Assembly (NCBI GenBank): GCA_038230735.1
Contig: JBBRMR010000011.1
Span: 1 to 64,000 of the forward strand
From: Arcicella sp038230735
GTDB lineage: Bacteria > Bacteroidota > Bacteroidia > Cytophagales > Spirosomataceae
Direction of reading: 5' to 3'
DNA: 64,000 bases
How positions within the stretch are numbered: position 1 is the stretch's first letter; the number at the start of each line of letters is the position of its first letter. Both the position numbers and the translations under genes were made by a program. A model generated the notes under the pieces. That model searched no databases, was not told the origin of the DNA, and saw nothing but the letters and a program-made list of their open reading frames with translations. Below, in pieces: positions 24,375 to 34,076 of the stretch.

Positions 24375-25526
24375 TTAGTTAGCAATCACCTTCGGAGCAG
24401 TATTGAAATTGGCGTGAAGCGAAATTCTCAACGTCTGAGCCAAAGGATTTCCGCTTCCCGAAGGAATTAAATAAGCGAAATCTAAACCATATTTTTTTTC
24501 TAATCTTACACCAAAACCAGCCGTGAAATATGGATTACCTCCTTTATCAGCACTTCTGTGAAAATAACCTGTTCTCAAAGCAAACATTTCGTTATAGACA
24601 TATTCCGCACCCAATGAAAGATTAATTTCTTTCAATTCTTCGCTAAAACCGTCTGGGGCATCACCAAATGAACCTAAAATACCACCAATTGCTGTATTTG
24701 GCTGGTCTAATTTTCCATTAACTAAAACTGGAGTTGGCACCATCAGTTTATTGGCATCTAAAGTAATAGTAAATTTGTTGTGAGCATCAATAGTTTTAAT
24801 TGCCGCAATACCTGCCTTGAAATTAGTCGGGATAAAATTCGTTTCTAAACCACCGTAAGAAACTCTACCTGAAATATTCTGAATCATAACACCCCAGTTT
24901 GTATTCCAACTTCCTGTACTTTTTGAAGTATGAAATAAACCAATATCAGCAGCAACGGTTGAGGCGGCTTGAGGAACAAAACCCAAAGCAGTGGTACTTA
25001 AACCACTTAATAAAGATGAGTTAATGTATTTTATATTAACTCCTAAGCCTAATTTCTCCGATAATTTACGTGAGTAAGTAATGCCAATGGCGTATTCCTT
25101 AGAATTAAAGTTGCCTAATGATTGTCCATTTGCATCAGTAGCCTGAAAAAGACCTTGGTCGAAGTAATTAATAGAAACACCTAAAACTGCGTTTCCTTTT
25201 ATTTTCTTATAAAAACTACCTGTTAAAATACCCATATCAGATACTAACTGACGTAACCAAGGTGAATATGAAAGAGCAACTCCCATATCTTTACCCGCAA
25301 AAGGCAACTTGCCTGGATTCCAATAAATTGAGTTTGCATCGCCATCCCCAGGAGAAAGGGCAACACCAGCATCACCCATACCCGCCGAACGTGCATCTGG
25401 TGAGATTAATAAAAATGGGATGGCAGGTGAAGGGATACGAGTTGCTTGGGCAAATATACTTGCCGAAGAAAGCGTCAATCCAAGCATTAAGGACGCTCTG
25501 AGAGCGTTAGTAACATTTTTAATCAT
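24375..25526 (-). CDS. porV: Type IX secretion outer-membrane protein PorV
   Basis: This 383-residue protein is a FadL-like 14-strand barrel that shuttles type IX cargo from the translocon to the PorU attachment complex. After a signal peptide (ASLMLGLTLSSASIFAQ) it shows the PorV opening PFLLISPDARSAGMGDAGVA and the following YWNPGKLPF. The start at 25526 (MIKNVTNALRA) is preferred to one 117 bases upstream because it places the signal peptide at the N terminus. It follows porU on the same strand, a conserved pairing. Confidence 0.93.
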   Translation of the reverse strand: MIKNVTNALRASLMLGLTLSSASIFAQATRIPSPAIPFLLISPDARSAGMGDAGVALSPGDGDANSIYWNPGKLPFAGKDMGVALSYSPWLRQLVSDMGILTGSFYKKIKGNAVLGVSINYFDQGLFQATDANGQSLGNFNSKEYAIGITYSRKLSEKLGLGVNIKYINSSLLSGLSTTALGFVPQAASTVAADIGLFHTSKSTGSWNTNWGVMIQNISGRVSYGGLETNFIPTNFKAGIAAIKTIDAHNKFTITLDANKLMVPTPVLVNGKLDQPNTAIGGILGSFGDAPDGFSEELKEINLSLGAEYVYNEMFALRTGYFHRSADKGGNPYFTAGFGVRLEKKYGLDFAYLIPSGSGNPLAQTLRISLHANFNTAPKVIAN

Positions 25527-25671
25527 TGTCTTTAAGGTTAATTTTCTCGAAACGAGGCTTAATAACGCAATTGTAAAGTATTTAAAAAAAATAGACTCCG
25601 TTGGGTATTGTTCAAAAGTAATCAATAAACCTTTTTGAACCAAAACTAAATAACAAATTTGAAGGGTTAAA

Positions 25672-28600
25672 TTATTTAACGGACACTATTCTACCAATTC
25701 CCGTTGCTTGATAATTGGTAGTTAATGATTTTGCAAAAATACGATAAAAGTAGTTACCTGTAACAATTGAGCTTGAATCTTCTGAAATATTCCATAAAAT
25801 CTGGTCGTAAGGACTCGTAATTTTATAGGCATTTTCGTTAATCCGCTTTATCGTTCGCCCGTAACTATCGTAAATTTCAATACTTATCGCAAGGTCGTCG
25901 CCCACTCGTTCGTGTTCAAAACTAAAATGTGTAATCTGGTTGGAAGGATTGGGATAACAAAATACGTTTGTGAGTAAGTTTTCTTTTGAAGTAAGTACTC
26001 TAAATCGCAACGAATTTTCGCTTGAATTATTGTAAGTATCCCAAATTTTTAATTTCAGTTGATGCTCGCCATCTTTCAGGTTTTTTAACTGATAACGGAT
26101 TTCTCCGCTTCGATAATCGTCTAAACTACTCATAAAGTATTGATTTACAATTACTTTGGTGGTATCGTCAATCGTCAATAACATTTCATGACCTAAACCG
26201 TCAGTAGCTACATTCAATCCATTTTCATCGGATAATTTTGCGATAAAAACTGGACTCTCATTAGTTTCTCCGCCCTCTTTAAAATTCTCATCGTTCAGAT
26301 ATACGCTAACTCTTGGTGCTTGGATGTCGGAGATTGTTTGATTGTTTGCCCCGCCTACTATTACCTTAGACGAACCTGATGCGTCAGAGGTTGCATCAGT
26401 TGTTTGGGCATACACAAATATTTTTCCTTCACCATATTGATAATTAATGTCTTTGGGAACAATAAATGTGCAAGTGAACCCTCCGTTTTGTACTTTTACC
26501 TGTCCTTCAAATAGAATATTTTGATAGTCTTGATAAGCAAATTTACTACCTTTATTACCCAAGGTTTGCAGATTTTTTACTTTATCATACACCGTAATTT
26601 GAGCCGTTCCATTGAATGTATTTACTTTATTATTACTGCCTAATTCTCTAATTTCTCCTTCTAAAATTACCTTACTTAATGCTTTTAAAGTATCAGTCTT
26701 AGAGATAATTTTTCCATTAATTTTTAAGATAAAACTCTCATTTTCAGGATAATTTAATTTCATAGAAGGGTCGCCCAAGAGTGAGAAATTTCTATTTAAA
26801 ACGCCTTTCAAACTATTATTTTTTGTCGTAATCATCACATCGCCCAGACGTGGCATTTTACCGTTGACGGGTTTAAAGACGGCTTTATAAAATGCTTCGT
26901 TGAGGATATAATTTGTGTATTGATAAACGGGGCGGGTGGTGGTTAATAAGGCAATTGCTCCGCCTTTGGCATTGAGTAATGAAAGCTCCGCCCCTGAAAC
27001 TTGATAGGGGTCATCAAAACGCCCAAATTGACAAGTGGCAGTCAGCATTAAGGGCATATTATTGTAATTGGTGAAACCAATAATATCACCAACGGTCAGA
27101 ATTTTTTCATCCGTCCAACCCGTTTCATTTCCGTGACCGTTATAATTTACGATTAAAGACCCTTGCTGAAACGCTTGATTAATACGTTGATTTGCTTGGG
27201 GAATAATTTGTTTATCGGGCTGAGAAATAAGCGGAAATGCATCAATATAAATTTTATTGGTCTGGTAATCAGATGTTTGACTCACCATTACCTTTGAAAA
27301 TTTATCCGCATCTTCTTGATGAATATTGCCATCACCATTATCCGCTACGAAAGTAACTTTACTCCGCCAATCGCCCAAAGTATTTTTATTCGTTCCGTAA
27401 TGAATCAATTTGTTTACCATTTGCTCCGCTTCCTGCACACTCTTTACAGGCAGGCGACCAATGCCGATTTCGAGGGTATTATTGCCATTATCGGTCTCTT
27501 CCCAACTACCTTCATTATAGGACAAAAACCCAAAATAATCATCCGAAGAAAAACTGTAAATTGGATTCAACGACTCACGACTTTCGTAGGTTGGAACAAA
27601 CAGATTTTGGGTTTCATTACTAACTACATTTATTCGTTTTTTATAATCATAGGAAGCATCACCAAAGAGGAGTAAGTATTTCAATTTCAGTGGGTTCTGG
27701 TCGTATAAAAACTTCATAAAATCTCGAATTGCAGTAATATCCTGCTTGCCCGAGGAGAACTCATTATAAATTTCTTGGGGCGAAACCACTAACACCGAAA
27801 GTTTATCATGTTCCTTTCTGAAATCCGCTAAACGATTGGCTTGTTTTCGGATAATTTCAGAAGCAACTATCAATAAATCAGGTACTTCTGCATTGTGAAG
27901 ATTCTGATTCTTGATTTTTTGGAAGGAAATGGGTTCAAGAAAATTAGTATTATTAAAAACGATAAATTCTTTCAAATTCTTGGTTTCAATCCCAAAATTA
28001 ATCTTCTGATTTTGAGAGAGATACAGTTGATTTTGAACTTGCTGAGGATTAGAAATATCCCATATTTTAAGGGTTTGGGAAGATTCGTTCAGAATGAATT
28101 TTGAAAAATTATTTTTAAGACTTTCCAATGACCTAAAATGGGTCTGATTCCCGTATAATTTTAGATTTCGGAGGGATTGAACACCGATAAAATCTATGTA
28201 CCCAGCACCATTTTTCAGTGTATCTCGGTCAAAAGCTAAACCAATTTTTAAGTCGGGGGCATTCAAAAAATTATTAGAGTTTATAGTAAACGATTGCGTA
28301 TTAAAAAAAGCCTTTTCCGCATAAGTGTCTGTCCCGATGGCATAGAGTGGTATGTTTCCAACATTTTGTCCATTAGCTTTAACAAGAAATTGTGTTCTTT
28401 TAAAGGCAGATGCACCCACTGACATCGTGATTGTTAGCTTTGAATTTGTTGAGAATTCTGATAAATTAAAGGGGGAAATTTTCTCTGAATTTCCGCCAAA
28501 CTCCTCCCCTACCCACGAGCGACCCGAACCCGCAAAAGGGGCTTGGGCAAGGATGTTTTTGGTATCAATTTCATGAAAAACGTAATCATCAAAGGTAGAA

Positions 28601-29112
28601 ATTTCTTGCGTAGCGGCAACAGAATTTTGGTCTTTTATGCGTAAGCCTTTGGTATCGGAAACGGTCAGGAAATAAAAAGTAGTATCAGAATAAATATTGA
28701 ATTGATGGCGAAAGGATTTTGAAAGTGAATCATAAGAAATAGCGTGTGGATTTTGCCCATAGAATAAGATAAAGTCCTGATTATCAAAGCGTCCATCGGC
28801 TTCTCCTTCGATGGAAATGGCATTTTCAACTAAATCTTTTGGTCTTGAAATATCATTGGCTTGGGGCAACATTCCGCCTCCGTTGCCATAAATTTTGATG
28901 TTTTGGGGGTTGATTTGGCTTATATTCAAACCCGCTTTTTGCAAAAAAATTGCATCAATTTTATGAGTTCCAGAGGTTTTTACGCCAATTTTTATGCAGT
29001 CTCCTTTACTCAAAACGGAGTTTTGGGCATACAAAAAGTTTACTTGAAAAAAGCATGTGGCTAAAAATAAGAAAAAGGTATTTTTGGAGATATTTTTCAA
29101 TCGTTTTTTCAC
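25672..29112 (-). CDS. porU: Type IX secretion sortase PorU (peptidase C25)
   Basis: This 1146-residue protein has a signal peptide, a long beta-rich N-terminal region and a gingipain-like C25 caspase fold at about residues 400-760. The catalytic His is in VNYNGHGNETGW and the Cys in MLTATCQFGRFDDP. A C-terminal beta-sandwich (VFCYPNPSNQITHFSF onward, ending RIVSVK) looks like the type IX C-terminal domain that PorU itself carries. PorU removes C-terminal signals from cargo and transfers the proteins to lipopolysaccharide on the outer surface. Its presence with porV and gldH shows a type IX/gliding-type system. Confidence 0.93.
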   Translation of the reverse strand: MKKRLKNISKNTFFLFLATCFFQVNFLYAQNSVLSKGDCIKIGVKTSGTHKIDAIFLQKAGLNISQINPQNIKIYGNGGGMLPQANDISRPKDLVENAISIEGEADGRFDNQDFILFYGQNPHAISYDSLSKSFRHQFNIYSDTTFYFLTVSDTKGLRIKDQNSVAATQEISTFDDYVFHEIDTKNILAQAPFAGSGRSWVGEEFGGNSEKISPFNLSEFSTNSKLTITMSVGASAFKRTQFLVKANGQNVGNIPLYAIGTDTYAEKAFFNTQSFTINSNNFLNAPDLKIGLAFDRDTLKNGAGYIDFIGVQSLRNLKLYGNQTHFRSLESLKNNFSKFILNESSQTLKIWDISNPQQVQNQLYLSQNQKINFGIETKNLKEFIVFNNTNFLEPISFQKIKNQNLHNAEVPDLLIVASEIIRKQANRLADFRKEHDKLSVLVVSPQEIYNEFSSGKQDITAIRDFMKFLYDQNPLKLKYLLLFGDASYDYKKRINVVSNETQNLFVPTYESRESLNPIYSFSSDDYFGFLSYNEGSWEETDNGNNTLEIGIGRLPVKSVQEAEQMVNKLIHYGTNKNTLGDWRSKVTFVADNGDGNIHQEDADKFSKVMVSQTSDYQTNKIYIDAFPLISQPDKQIIPQANQRINQAFQQGSLIVNYNGHGNETGWTDEKILTVGDIIGFTNYNNMPLMLTATCQFGRFDDPYQVSGAELSLLNAKGGAIALLTTTRPVYQYTNYILNEAFYKAVFKPVNGKMPRLGDVMITTKNNSLKGVLNRNFSLLGDPSMKLNYPENESFILKINGKIISKTDTLKALSKVILEGEIRELGSNNKVNTFNGTAQITVYDKVKNLQTLGNKGSKFAYQDYQNILFEGQVKVQNGGFTCTFIVPKDINYQYGEGKIFVYAQTTDATSDASGSSKVIVGGANNQTISDIQAPRVSVYLNDENFKEGGETNESPVFIAKLSDENGLNVATDGLGHEMLLTIDDTTKVIVNQYFMSSLDDYRSGEIRYQLKNLKDGEHQLKLKIWDTYNNSSENSLRFRVLTSKENLLTNVFCYPNPSNQITHFSFEHERVGDDLAISIEIYDSYGRTIKRINENAYKITSPYDQILWNISEDSSSIVTGNYFYRIFAKSLTTNYQATGIGRIVSVK

Positions 29113-29168
29113 TAATTAACGGTTAAAATGGTTAATTATTTTGGAATTCAACTTTCCGAAAGTTTCGC

Positions 29169-29774
29169 TCATACCTTTTTTACTAAAGCATTTGTAGAAA
29201 CCACATAACGTTTGCCTGTTTGTCGGTCGGTGCATAGAAAACGAGTCCTCCGCAAATCTCCTTTCGTGAAAATCTTACCATTTAGTTCAAAATCGCCTCC
29301 CTTTTCCAATTGCATCAACACAATTTTATCTTCATCGACATTTACATCATACTTGCGTAAGGCATTTATCAAAGGTTTCGCCCCTTGGGTGGTAGCGGCT
29401 GGATTTTTTAGGTAATCGTTTAGCGTAACAATCAATTCCATTGGCAAAATATCGGCTTTCAACAAAGGTTGAAAAATGTTTCTAAAATGCTGTTTCCATT
29501 CTTTACCGTGTGGTTCGGGCTTGTTTCCGTATTGCTTAAAGGTCTGCAAATGAGCTACTTCGTGAATGTATGTTACCAAAAAAGAGTATGGATTCAGATT
29601 GGCATTTACGGTAATCTGATGTCCAGAATCACGTCTGTAACAATAATCTCCCAATTTAGATTGTCGGGGGCGGGTAATTTTAAACTTAAATCTATGTTCA
29701 TTCCGAAGCTCAAAACAGTAGGAAACGGTACTGGTTGGAAAATATTTTTCAAAAACGGTTAAATTATTATTCAT
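29169..29774 (-). CDS. SprT-like zinc-binding domain protein
   Basis: This 201-residue soluble protein carries the metalloprotease-like motif HEVAH (YIHEVAHLQTF) typical of the SprT-like family, with a further His (EPHGKEWKQHF) as likely third ligand. Relatives include the DNA-protein crosslink protease SPRTN, but bacterial members are poorly characterised. The start at 29774 (MNNNLTVFEKYFP) is preferred to one 45 bases upstream. It lies between the LON-domain gene and porU, with short gaps, so it is likely cotranscribed. Confidence 0.85.
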   Translation of the reverse strand: MNNNLTVFEKYFPTSTVSYCFELRNEHRFKFKITRPRQSKLGDYCYRRDSGHQITVNANLNPYSFLVTYIHEVAHLQTFKQYGNKPEPHGKEWKQHFRNIFQPLLKADILPMELIVTLNDYLKNPAATTQGAKPLINALRKYDVNVDEDKIVLMQLEKGGDFELNGKIFTKGDLRRTRFLCTDRQTGKRYVVSTNALVKKV

Positions 29775-29838
29775 TAAAATTGAATTAAAAATAGGCTCGA
29801 AAATACCGAATATTAACAAATATTTCTAATGCTGTATT

Positions 29839-30471
29839 TTAGAAACTCAATGGGTCAAGATTTTTAAAATGCCCGTTTAGTTTTATTCGGTCTTTAGTAC
29901 GTTCTACTTCCTGTAAGACGGGGATAATTCTTTCCAAATGTTGAATCAAAAATCCTTGTCGCTCGGCTTCGGTGGGCATTTTCAGAAGGTTATATTCTTG
30001 TTCAAGCGAAAGTCCGATTTTATGAGCAATCTGAAATGAATAGGGTTGCGGTTTATTGACATCAAAAGCATTAGTTTCACCCAAAAGATTATATAAAATT
30101 GTTACTCTTTCGGTCAAGCCAATCATCACAGAAGGACTAACGGGAGGTTTTGGAAGCAACTCTACTACGCCACCCGCATATAATTTCATTTCGACAGGAT
30201 TCTGAAAATCTAAAATCCTGAACGCTCGTATTCCTTGTGTATGAACGTCCATCCGCCCATCGTCATAACGTTTTGAGAGCGATAAAATCTTTACCTCCGT
30301 TCCAAAACCTGGCAGTTTTCCATCCAAAAAAGTAGGAATTCCGAAGGTTTTACCATCATCCAAACACTCATTAACAAGTTCTCGATATCGGGATTCAAAG
30401 ATGTGCAAATTGAGGTCTTCCATCGGGAAGGCAATTAGATTTAGCGGGAATAAGGGGAGGAATTTTTGCAT
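29839..30471 (-). CDS. LON substrate-binding domain protein
   Basis: This 210-residue protein is made up of a LON N-terminal (PUA-like) domain only: it begins FLPLFPLNLIAFPMEDLNLH and has IFESRYRELVNECL. There is no AAA or protease module. Such stand-alone proteins are common but of unknown role. It lies 33 bases after gldH in the minus-strand run. Confidence 0.88.
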   Translation of the reverse strand: MQKFLPLFPLNLIAFPMEDLNLHIFESRYRELVNECLDDGKTFGIPTFLDGKLPGFGTEVKILSLSKRYDDGRMDVHTQGIRAFRILDFQNPVEMKLYAGGVVELLPKPPVSPSVMIGLTERVTILYNLLGETNAFDVNKPQPYSFQIAHKIGLSLEQEYNLLKMPTEAERQGFLIQHLERIIPVLQEVERTKDRIKLNGHFKNLDPLSF

Positions 30472-30504
30472 GATTTGATGAGGATTTTATGGTAACAGAT
30501 AGTG

Positions 30505-30975
30505 CTATTTTCCAGATTTCTCCACAGAAAAACCCACACTCACTACGTCCAACAAGGGATTCTGACGCATATATTGGCTCAATTTAATTTTATAAATTCC
30601 CTTTTTTAGAAAACGAAAATCCTTGAAAGCCAGCACTTTATGGTCATAAATATCGCCTAATCCCTCGCCCGAGGGTTTGCCCGTTGTGGGGTCAAAAAGA
30701 ATGACTTCATCTAAATGCTGATGAACGATTTTACCATCTGGGTCGGTCAGATAATGCGTTAAGTAGAGATTATGATAAAGGTAATTTCTATTGTTTCTAA
30801 CATTGTATGAAACATTGTATGAAACATTAATATCCTTCACTTCAAAGGTGAAGGTTGGTGTATCTTTTATCAACCATTTTGACTCAGGAATATCATAATT
30901 ATCCTTCAAAATCGTACGTTCATCACACGAAATGAGTGAGATTATTGAAAGAAGGGCTATAAATATTCGAGTCAT
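30505..30975 (-). CDS. gldH: Gliding motility lipoprotein GldH
   Basis: This 156-residue lipoprotein has the lipobox LISC at residues 14-17. The mature sequence (YHNLYLTHYLTDPDGKIVH, then GEGLGDIYDHK and GIYKIKLSQYMRQNPL) is characteristic of GldH. GldH is needed for gliding in Flavobacterium and is kept in many type IX-encoding Bacteroidota. The coding sequence contains a perfect 12-base tandem duplication (30801-30824) that gives SYNVSYNV. It lies 79 bases after ricT, a frequent gene order. Confidence 0.9.
   Translation of the reverse strand: MTRIFIALLSIISLISCDERTILKDNYDIPESKWLIKDTPTFTFEVKDINVSYNVSYNVRNNRNYLYHNLYLTHYLTDPDGKIVHQHLDEVILFDPTTGKPSGEGLGDIYDHKVLAFKDFRFLKKGIYKIKLSQYMRQNPLLDVVSVGFSVEKSGK
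30801..30824. repeat. 12-base tandem repeat inside gldH
   Basis: CATTGTATGAAA occurs twice in a row, preserving frame and duplicating four residues. It may be a slippage site or a sequencing/assembly artefact. Confidence 0.7.
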
Positions 30976-30981
30976 TTTAAT

Positions 30982-31053
30982 GAGTTTATGAGTGTAAAGT
31001 ATATGGGTGTAAAGTTTGACTCATAGACTCATCAACTTTACACTCATCGACTC
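30982..31053. repeat. Hairpin of repeated words between ricT and gldH
   Basis: GAGTTTATGAGTGTAAAGT (30982-31000) pairs with ACTTTACACTCATCGACTC (31035-31053), two mismatches. The loop repeats the same words (GGGTGTAAAGT, GACTCATAGACTCATC). It fills almost the whole gap between the two genes. Confidence 0.7.
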
Positions 31054-31054
31054 T

Positions 31055-32668
31055 TTATTCCTTCGGAGGATTTGGATTATTCGGTCTTGGCGGACGGTTA
31101 CGGTTTTTATTATTTCTATTACCGTTGCCTTGCCCTTGTGGGCGTGGCTGTTGTGCTTGCCCTTCTGGATTTAGTTGTTGATTTTGTCCTTCAACATTGC
31201 CTTGCGGACGGGGCTGTTGTGGTGTTTGTCCCTCAACGTTTCCATTTCCTTGCGGACGTGGCTGTTGAGGTTTTTGATTACCTTGTGGTCGCTGTTGCCC
31301 TTGATTCTGTTGCGGCTTTTGTCCTTGATTTTGCGGTGGTCGCTGGTTCGGATTATTTCCTTTTTGATTCAGGTTATTCCCTTGATTTGCAGGCTTTTCC
31401 GTAGGATTTTGTGGTTTTATATCCGCCTTAAAATCCTTACGTTCTGGTCTAACATCTTTCTTGAAATCCTTTCTTTCGGGACGGACAAATTCCTTTCTCT
31501 CAGTCTTGAAATCGGGGCGGTCTCCTTTGGGTTTATCAAATTTCTTTTTGGTATTTCCACCGTATTTTCTATCCATTTGAGCCAAATCAGCATTCAATGG
31601 ACCGCTTCCTTTTTCTAAATCTAACTCAATTTTTGCCGACTCGGCTTTATCAATCGTTTGGGGTTTTTCACCTTTAGCATTGAGTTCTAAAATCTCTTTA
31701 ACTCTATCGACCGTAATGGGAATCCAGTTGCTTTCTTCGCCTCTGTACCCAAACCACATTACTCGCTTGAAAATATCAGTTTTCTGCAAAAAAGCGTCTC
31801 CTTTGAGTGTTTGGATTGGTTTTTCAATGGTCGGAATATCTTTCAGAGCATCCATATAGGTCTCTAATTCATAATTCAAACAGCATTTCAAACGCCCACA
31901 TTGTCCAGAAAGTTTAACGGGATTCAAGGATAAATTCTGATAACGAGCCGCAGAAGTTGTTACATTTTTGAAGTCGGTAAGCCACGTTGAGCAACATAAT
32001 TCACGCCCACAAACACCAATGCCACCCACACGGGCAGCCTCCTGACGAAGCGAAATTTGTTTCATCTCAATCCTGACCTTGAACTCTCCCGCAAGCGTTT
32101 TGATAAGTTCCCGAAAATCCACACGGTCATCGGAAGAATAATAGAAAACGGCTTTGGTATTATCAGACTGATATTCAACGTCTGATAGTTTCATATTCAA
32201 TTTTAATTCCTTAATGATTTCACGGCTACGGTACATCGTTGGATAATCACGGGCAACGGCTTGTTCGTGTTTTTCGAGGTCTTTATCGTTGGCTTTTCGA
32301 TAAATACCCTTCACTTCGTCATTGTCTCTGACGTTCTTTTTGAGCATCTGCAAACGAACTAATTCCCCTTGCAAAGACACAAACCCCAAGTGATGTCCAC
32401 TCGGAACGTCCACAATCACGGGGTCGCCAGCGTAGAGTTCCACCTGATTGGTGTTTCGGAAAAATTCTTTTCTTCCACCTTTGAATTTTACTTCAACGAT
32501 ATTAAATTTACTGAAAGTAGGCACATCCATATTCGACAACCAGTCGAACACGTTCATTTTGTTGCAACCGCCAGTGCCACAAGCACCATTGTTCTGACAA
32601 CCCCCTACTTTTCCGTCTTCTTTATTTTTAGTTCCGCAGCTTCCCGAAGAACACGATTTACATCCCAT
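31055..32668 (-). CDS. ricT: RicT/PSP1-domain protein with long disordered tail
   Basis: This 537-residue protein has a Cys-rich N terminus (MGCKSCSSGSCG and GGCQNNGACGTGGC) and a PSP1 core at about residues 45-290. The conserved Cys positions of the iron-sulfur-binding RicT family are in GVCGRELCCSTW and GQCGRLKCCLNYELETY. The last 180 residues or so are low complexity, first with repeats of ERKDFK/ERKEFVRP and then Gln/Pro/Asn/Gly-rich. In Bacillus the Ric complex affects RNase Y and development; in Bacteroidota the role is not established. It starts 11 bases after the purD stop. Confidence 0.88.
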   Translation of the reverse strand: MGCKSCSSGSCGTKNKEDGKVGGCQNNGACGTGGCNKMNVFDWLSNMDVPTFSKFNIVEVKFKGGRKEFFRNTNQVELYAGDPVIVDVPSGHHLGFVSLQGELVRLQMLKKNVRDNDEVKGIYRKANDKDLEKHEQAVARDYPTMYRSREIIKELKLNMKLSDVEYQSDNTKAVFYYSSDDRVDFRELIKTLAGEFKVRIEMKQISLRQEAARVGGIGVCGRELCCSTWLTDFKNVTTSAARYQNLSLNPVKLSGQCGRLKCCLNYELETYMDALKDIPTIEKPIQTLKGDAFLQKTDIFKRVMWFGYRGEESNWIPITVDRVKEILELNAKGEKPQTIDKAESAKIELDLEKGSGPLNADLAQMDRKYGGNTKKKFDKPKGDRPDFKTERKEFVRPERKDFKKDVRPERKDFKADIKPQNPTEKPANQGNNLNQKGNNPNQRPPQNQGQKPQQNQGQQRPQGNQKPQQPRPQGNGNVEGQTPQQPRPQGNVEGQNQQLNPEGQAQQPRPQGQGNGNRNNKNRNRPPRPNNPNPPKE

Positions 32669-32679
32669 AATTTTTATAT

Positions 32680-33960
32680 TTAATACCTCAAAACATCCAA
32701 CCCAATATCCTTCCGATAATATTTTCCTTCAAATAGCACATCGTGGGCGGCTTTTTGAGATTTTTGGATGGCTCTCTCCAACGTGTTCGACATTCCCGTC
32801 AGTGCCATTATTCGCCCGCCATTTGTTACGACTAAATTACCTTCTAATTTTGTTCCCGCATGAAAAATCATGGCATCTTCAATAGAATCATAACCTACAA
32901 TGACATCGCCTTTTTGGTAATTGCTTGGATACCCCCCCGCCACAACGACTGTCGTAACGGCGTGTTGTTTGCTCACGGTGAAATCTGCTTCCTGCAATCC
33001 TCCTTTGGCAGTGGCAATCATCAACGAAAGAATATCCGATTCAATTCTTGGCAAAACTACTTCCGTTTCGGGGTCGCCCATTCTGGCATTGTACTCAATC
33101 ACTTGGGGTTCGCCTTCGTGGTTCATTAACCCAATAAAGATGAAACCATTATAATTTATTCCTTCTTTCCTCAAACCTTCAATCGTTGGAATGATTATCT
33201 CATTTTCAACGACTTGCATGAATTTTTCATTGGCAAACGGCACAGGTGAAACGGCTCCCATTCCGCCCGTGTTCAATCCCGTATCTCCTTCACCAATGCG
33301 TTTATAATCTTTGGCTTCGGGTAATATTTTGTAGGAATTTCCATCAGTTAAAACAAAAACGGATAGCTCTATTCCTGTTAAAAACTCTTCGATAACGACC
33401 TTACTACTGGCATCGCCAAATTTAGCATCTACCAACATTTCAATCAATGCCATTTTGGCTTCTTCGAGCGTTATGGCAATGATTACGCCTTTGCCCGCCG
33501 CCAAACCATCGGCTTTCAAAACGATTGGGATTTTCTGATTATCAAGGTATTGCAATCCCGCTTCAAGCGTATCTTTGGTAAAAGTTTCAGATTTTGCCGT
33601 TGGGATTCCGTATTTCGCCATGAAATTTTTGGAAAAATCTTTTGAACCTTCCAACATTGCTCCTTTTGAATCTGGACCCACCATCAAAACATTCTTCAAA
33701 TCTTCTCTCGACTGAAAATAATCTCTAATTCCTTTCACCAAAGGCTCTTCTGGACCAACGATAACGAGTTCAATTTCGTGGGTTAAAACGGCTTGGGCAA
33801 TTTTCTCAAAATCATTATAACCAATCGGTAAATTAACGGCAACTTGGGCTGTCCCCGCATTCCCAGGGGCAACAAATAATTTATTACAAAGGGGGCTTTG
33901 GGCTATTCTCCATGCAAAAGCGTGTTCACGTCCGCCCGAACCTAAAATTAGTGTATTCAT
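32680..33960 (-). CDS. purD: Phosphoribosylamine-glycine ligase
   Basis: This 426-residue ATP-grasp enzyme joins glycine to phosphoribosylamine in purine synthesis. It starts with the family motif MNTLILGSGGREHAFAW, has the ATP-grasp loop LKADGLAAGKGVI, and shows the PurD signature RMGDPETEVVLPR near the C terminus. Length is typical. It is the first gene of the run leading to ricT and gldH, and a structured spacer separates it from recQ upstream. Confidence 0.96.
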   Translation of the reverse strand: MNTLILGSGGREHAFAWRIAQSPLCNKLFVAPGNAGTAQVAVNLPIGYNDFEKIAQAVLTHEIELVIVGPEEPLVKGIRDYFQSREDLKNVLMVGPDSKGAMLEGSKDFSKNFMAKYGIPTAKSETFTKDTLEAGLQYLDNQKIPIVLKADGLAAGKGVIIAITLEEAKMALIEMLVDAKFGDASSKVVIEEFLTGIELSVFVLTDGNSYKILPEAKDYKRIGEGDTGLNTGGMGAVSPVPFANEKFMQVVENEIIIPTIEGLRKEGINYNGFIFIGLMNHEGEPQVIEYNARMGDPETEVVLPRIESDILSLMIATAKGGLQEADFTVSKQHAVTTVVVAGGYPSNYQKGDVIVGYDSIEDAMIFHAGTKLEGNLVVTNGGRIMALTGMSNTLERAIQKSQKAAHDVLFEGKYYRKDIGLDVLRY

Positions 33961-33972
33961 TTTTTACAGTTA

Positions 33973-34071
33973 GGCTGTCAACTGTCGGCTGTCAGCTGTC
34001 GGAATTATCAAAAAACAGTCATTCTGTTTTTATTTTGATTGCCGATAGCTGATTGCCAAAAGCCGATAGCC
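33973..34071. repeat. Nested hairpin of GCTGTC/GCCGATAG words between recQ and purD
   Basis: Outer arms (33973-34002, built of GGCTGTCAACTGTCGGCTG-like repeats, and 34041-34071, built of GCCGATAGCTGATTGCC-like repeats) pair imperfectly. Inside them AAAAACAG (34011-34018) pairs with CTGTTTTT (34024-34031), a small terminator-like stem. It probably ends the recQ transcript. Confidence 0.65.
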
Positions 34072-34076
34072 AAATA

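Noticed and set aside
31072..31404. Long open frame antisense to the ricT tail
   Set aside because: It is the mirror of the low-complexity Gln/Pro-rich coding sequence and has the Leu/Val-rich composition expected of such shadows.
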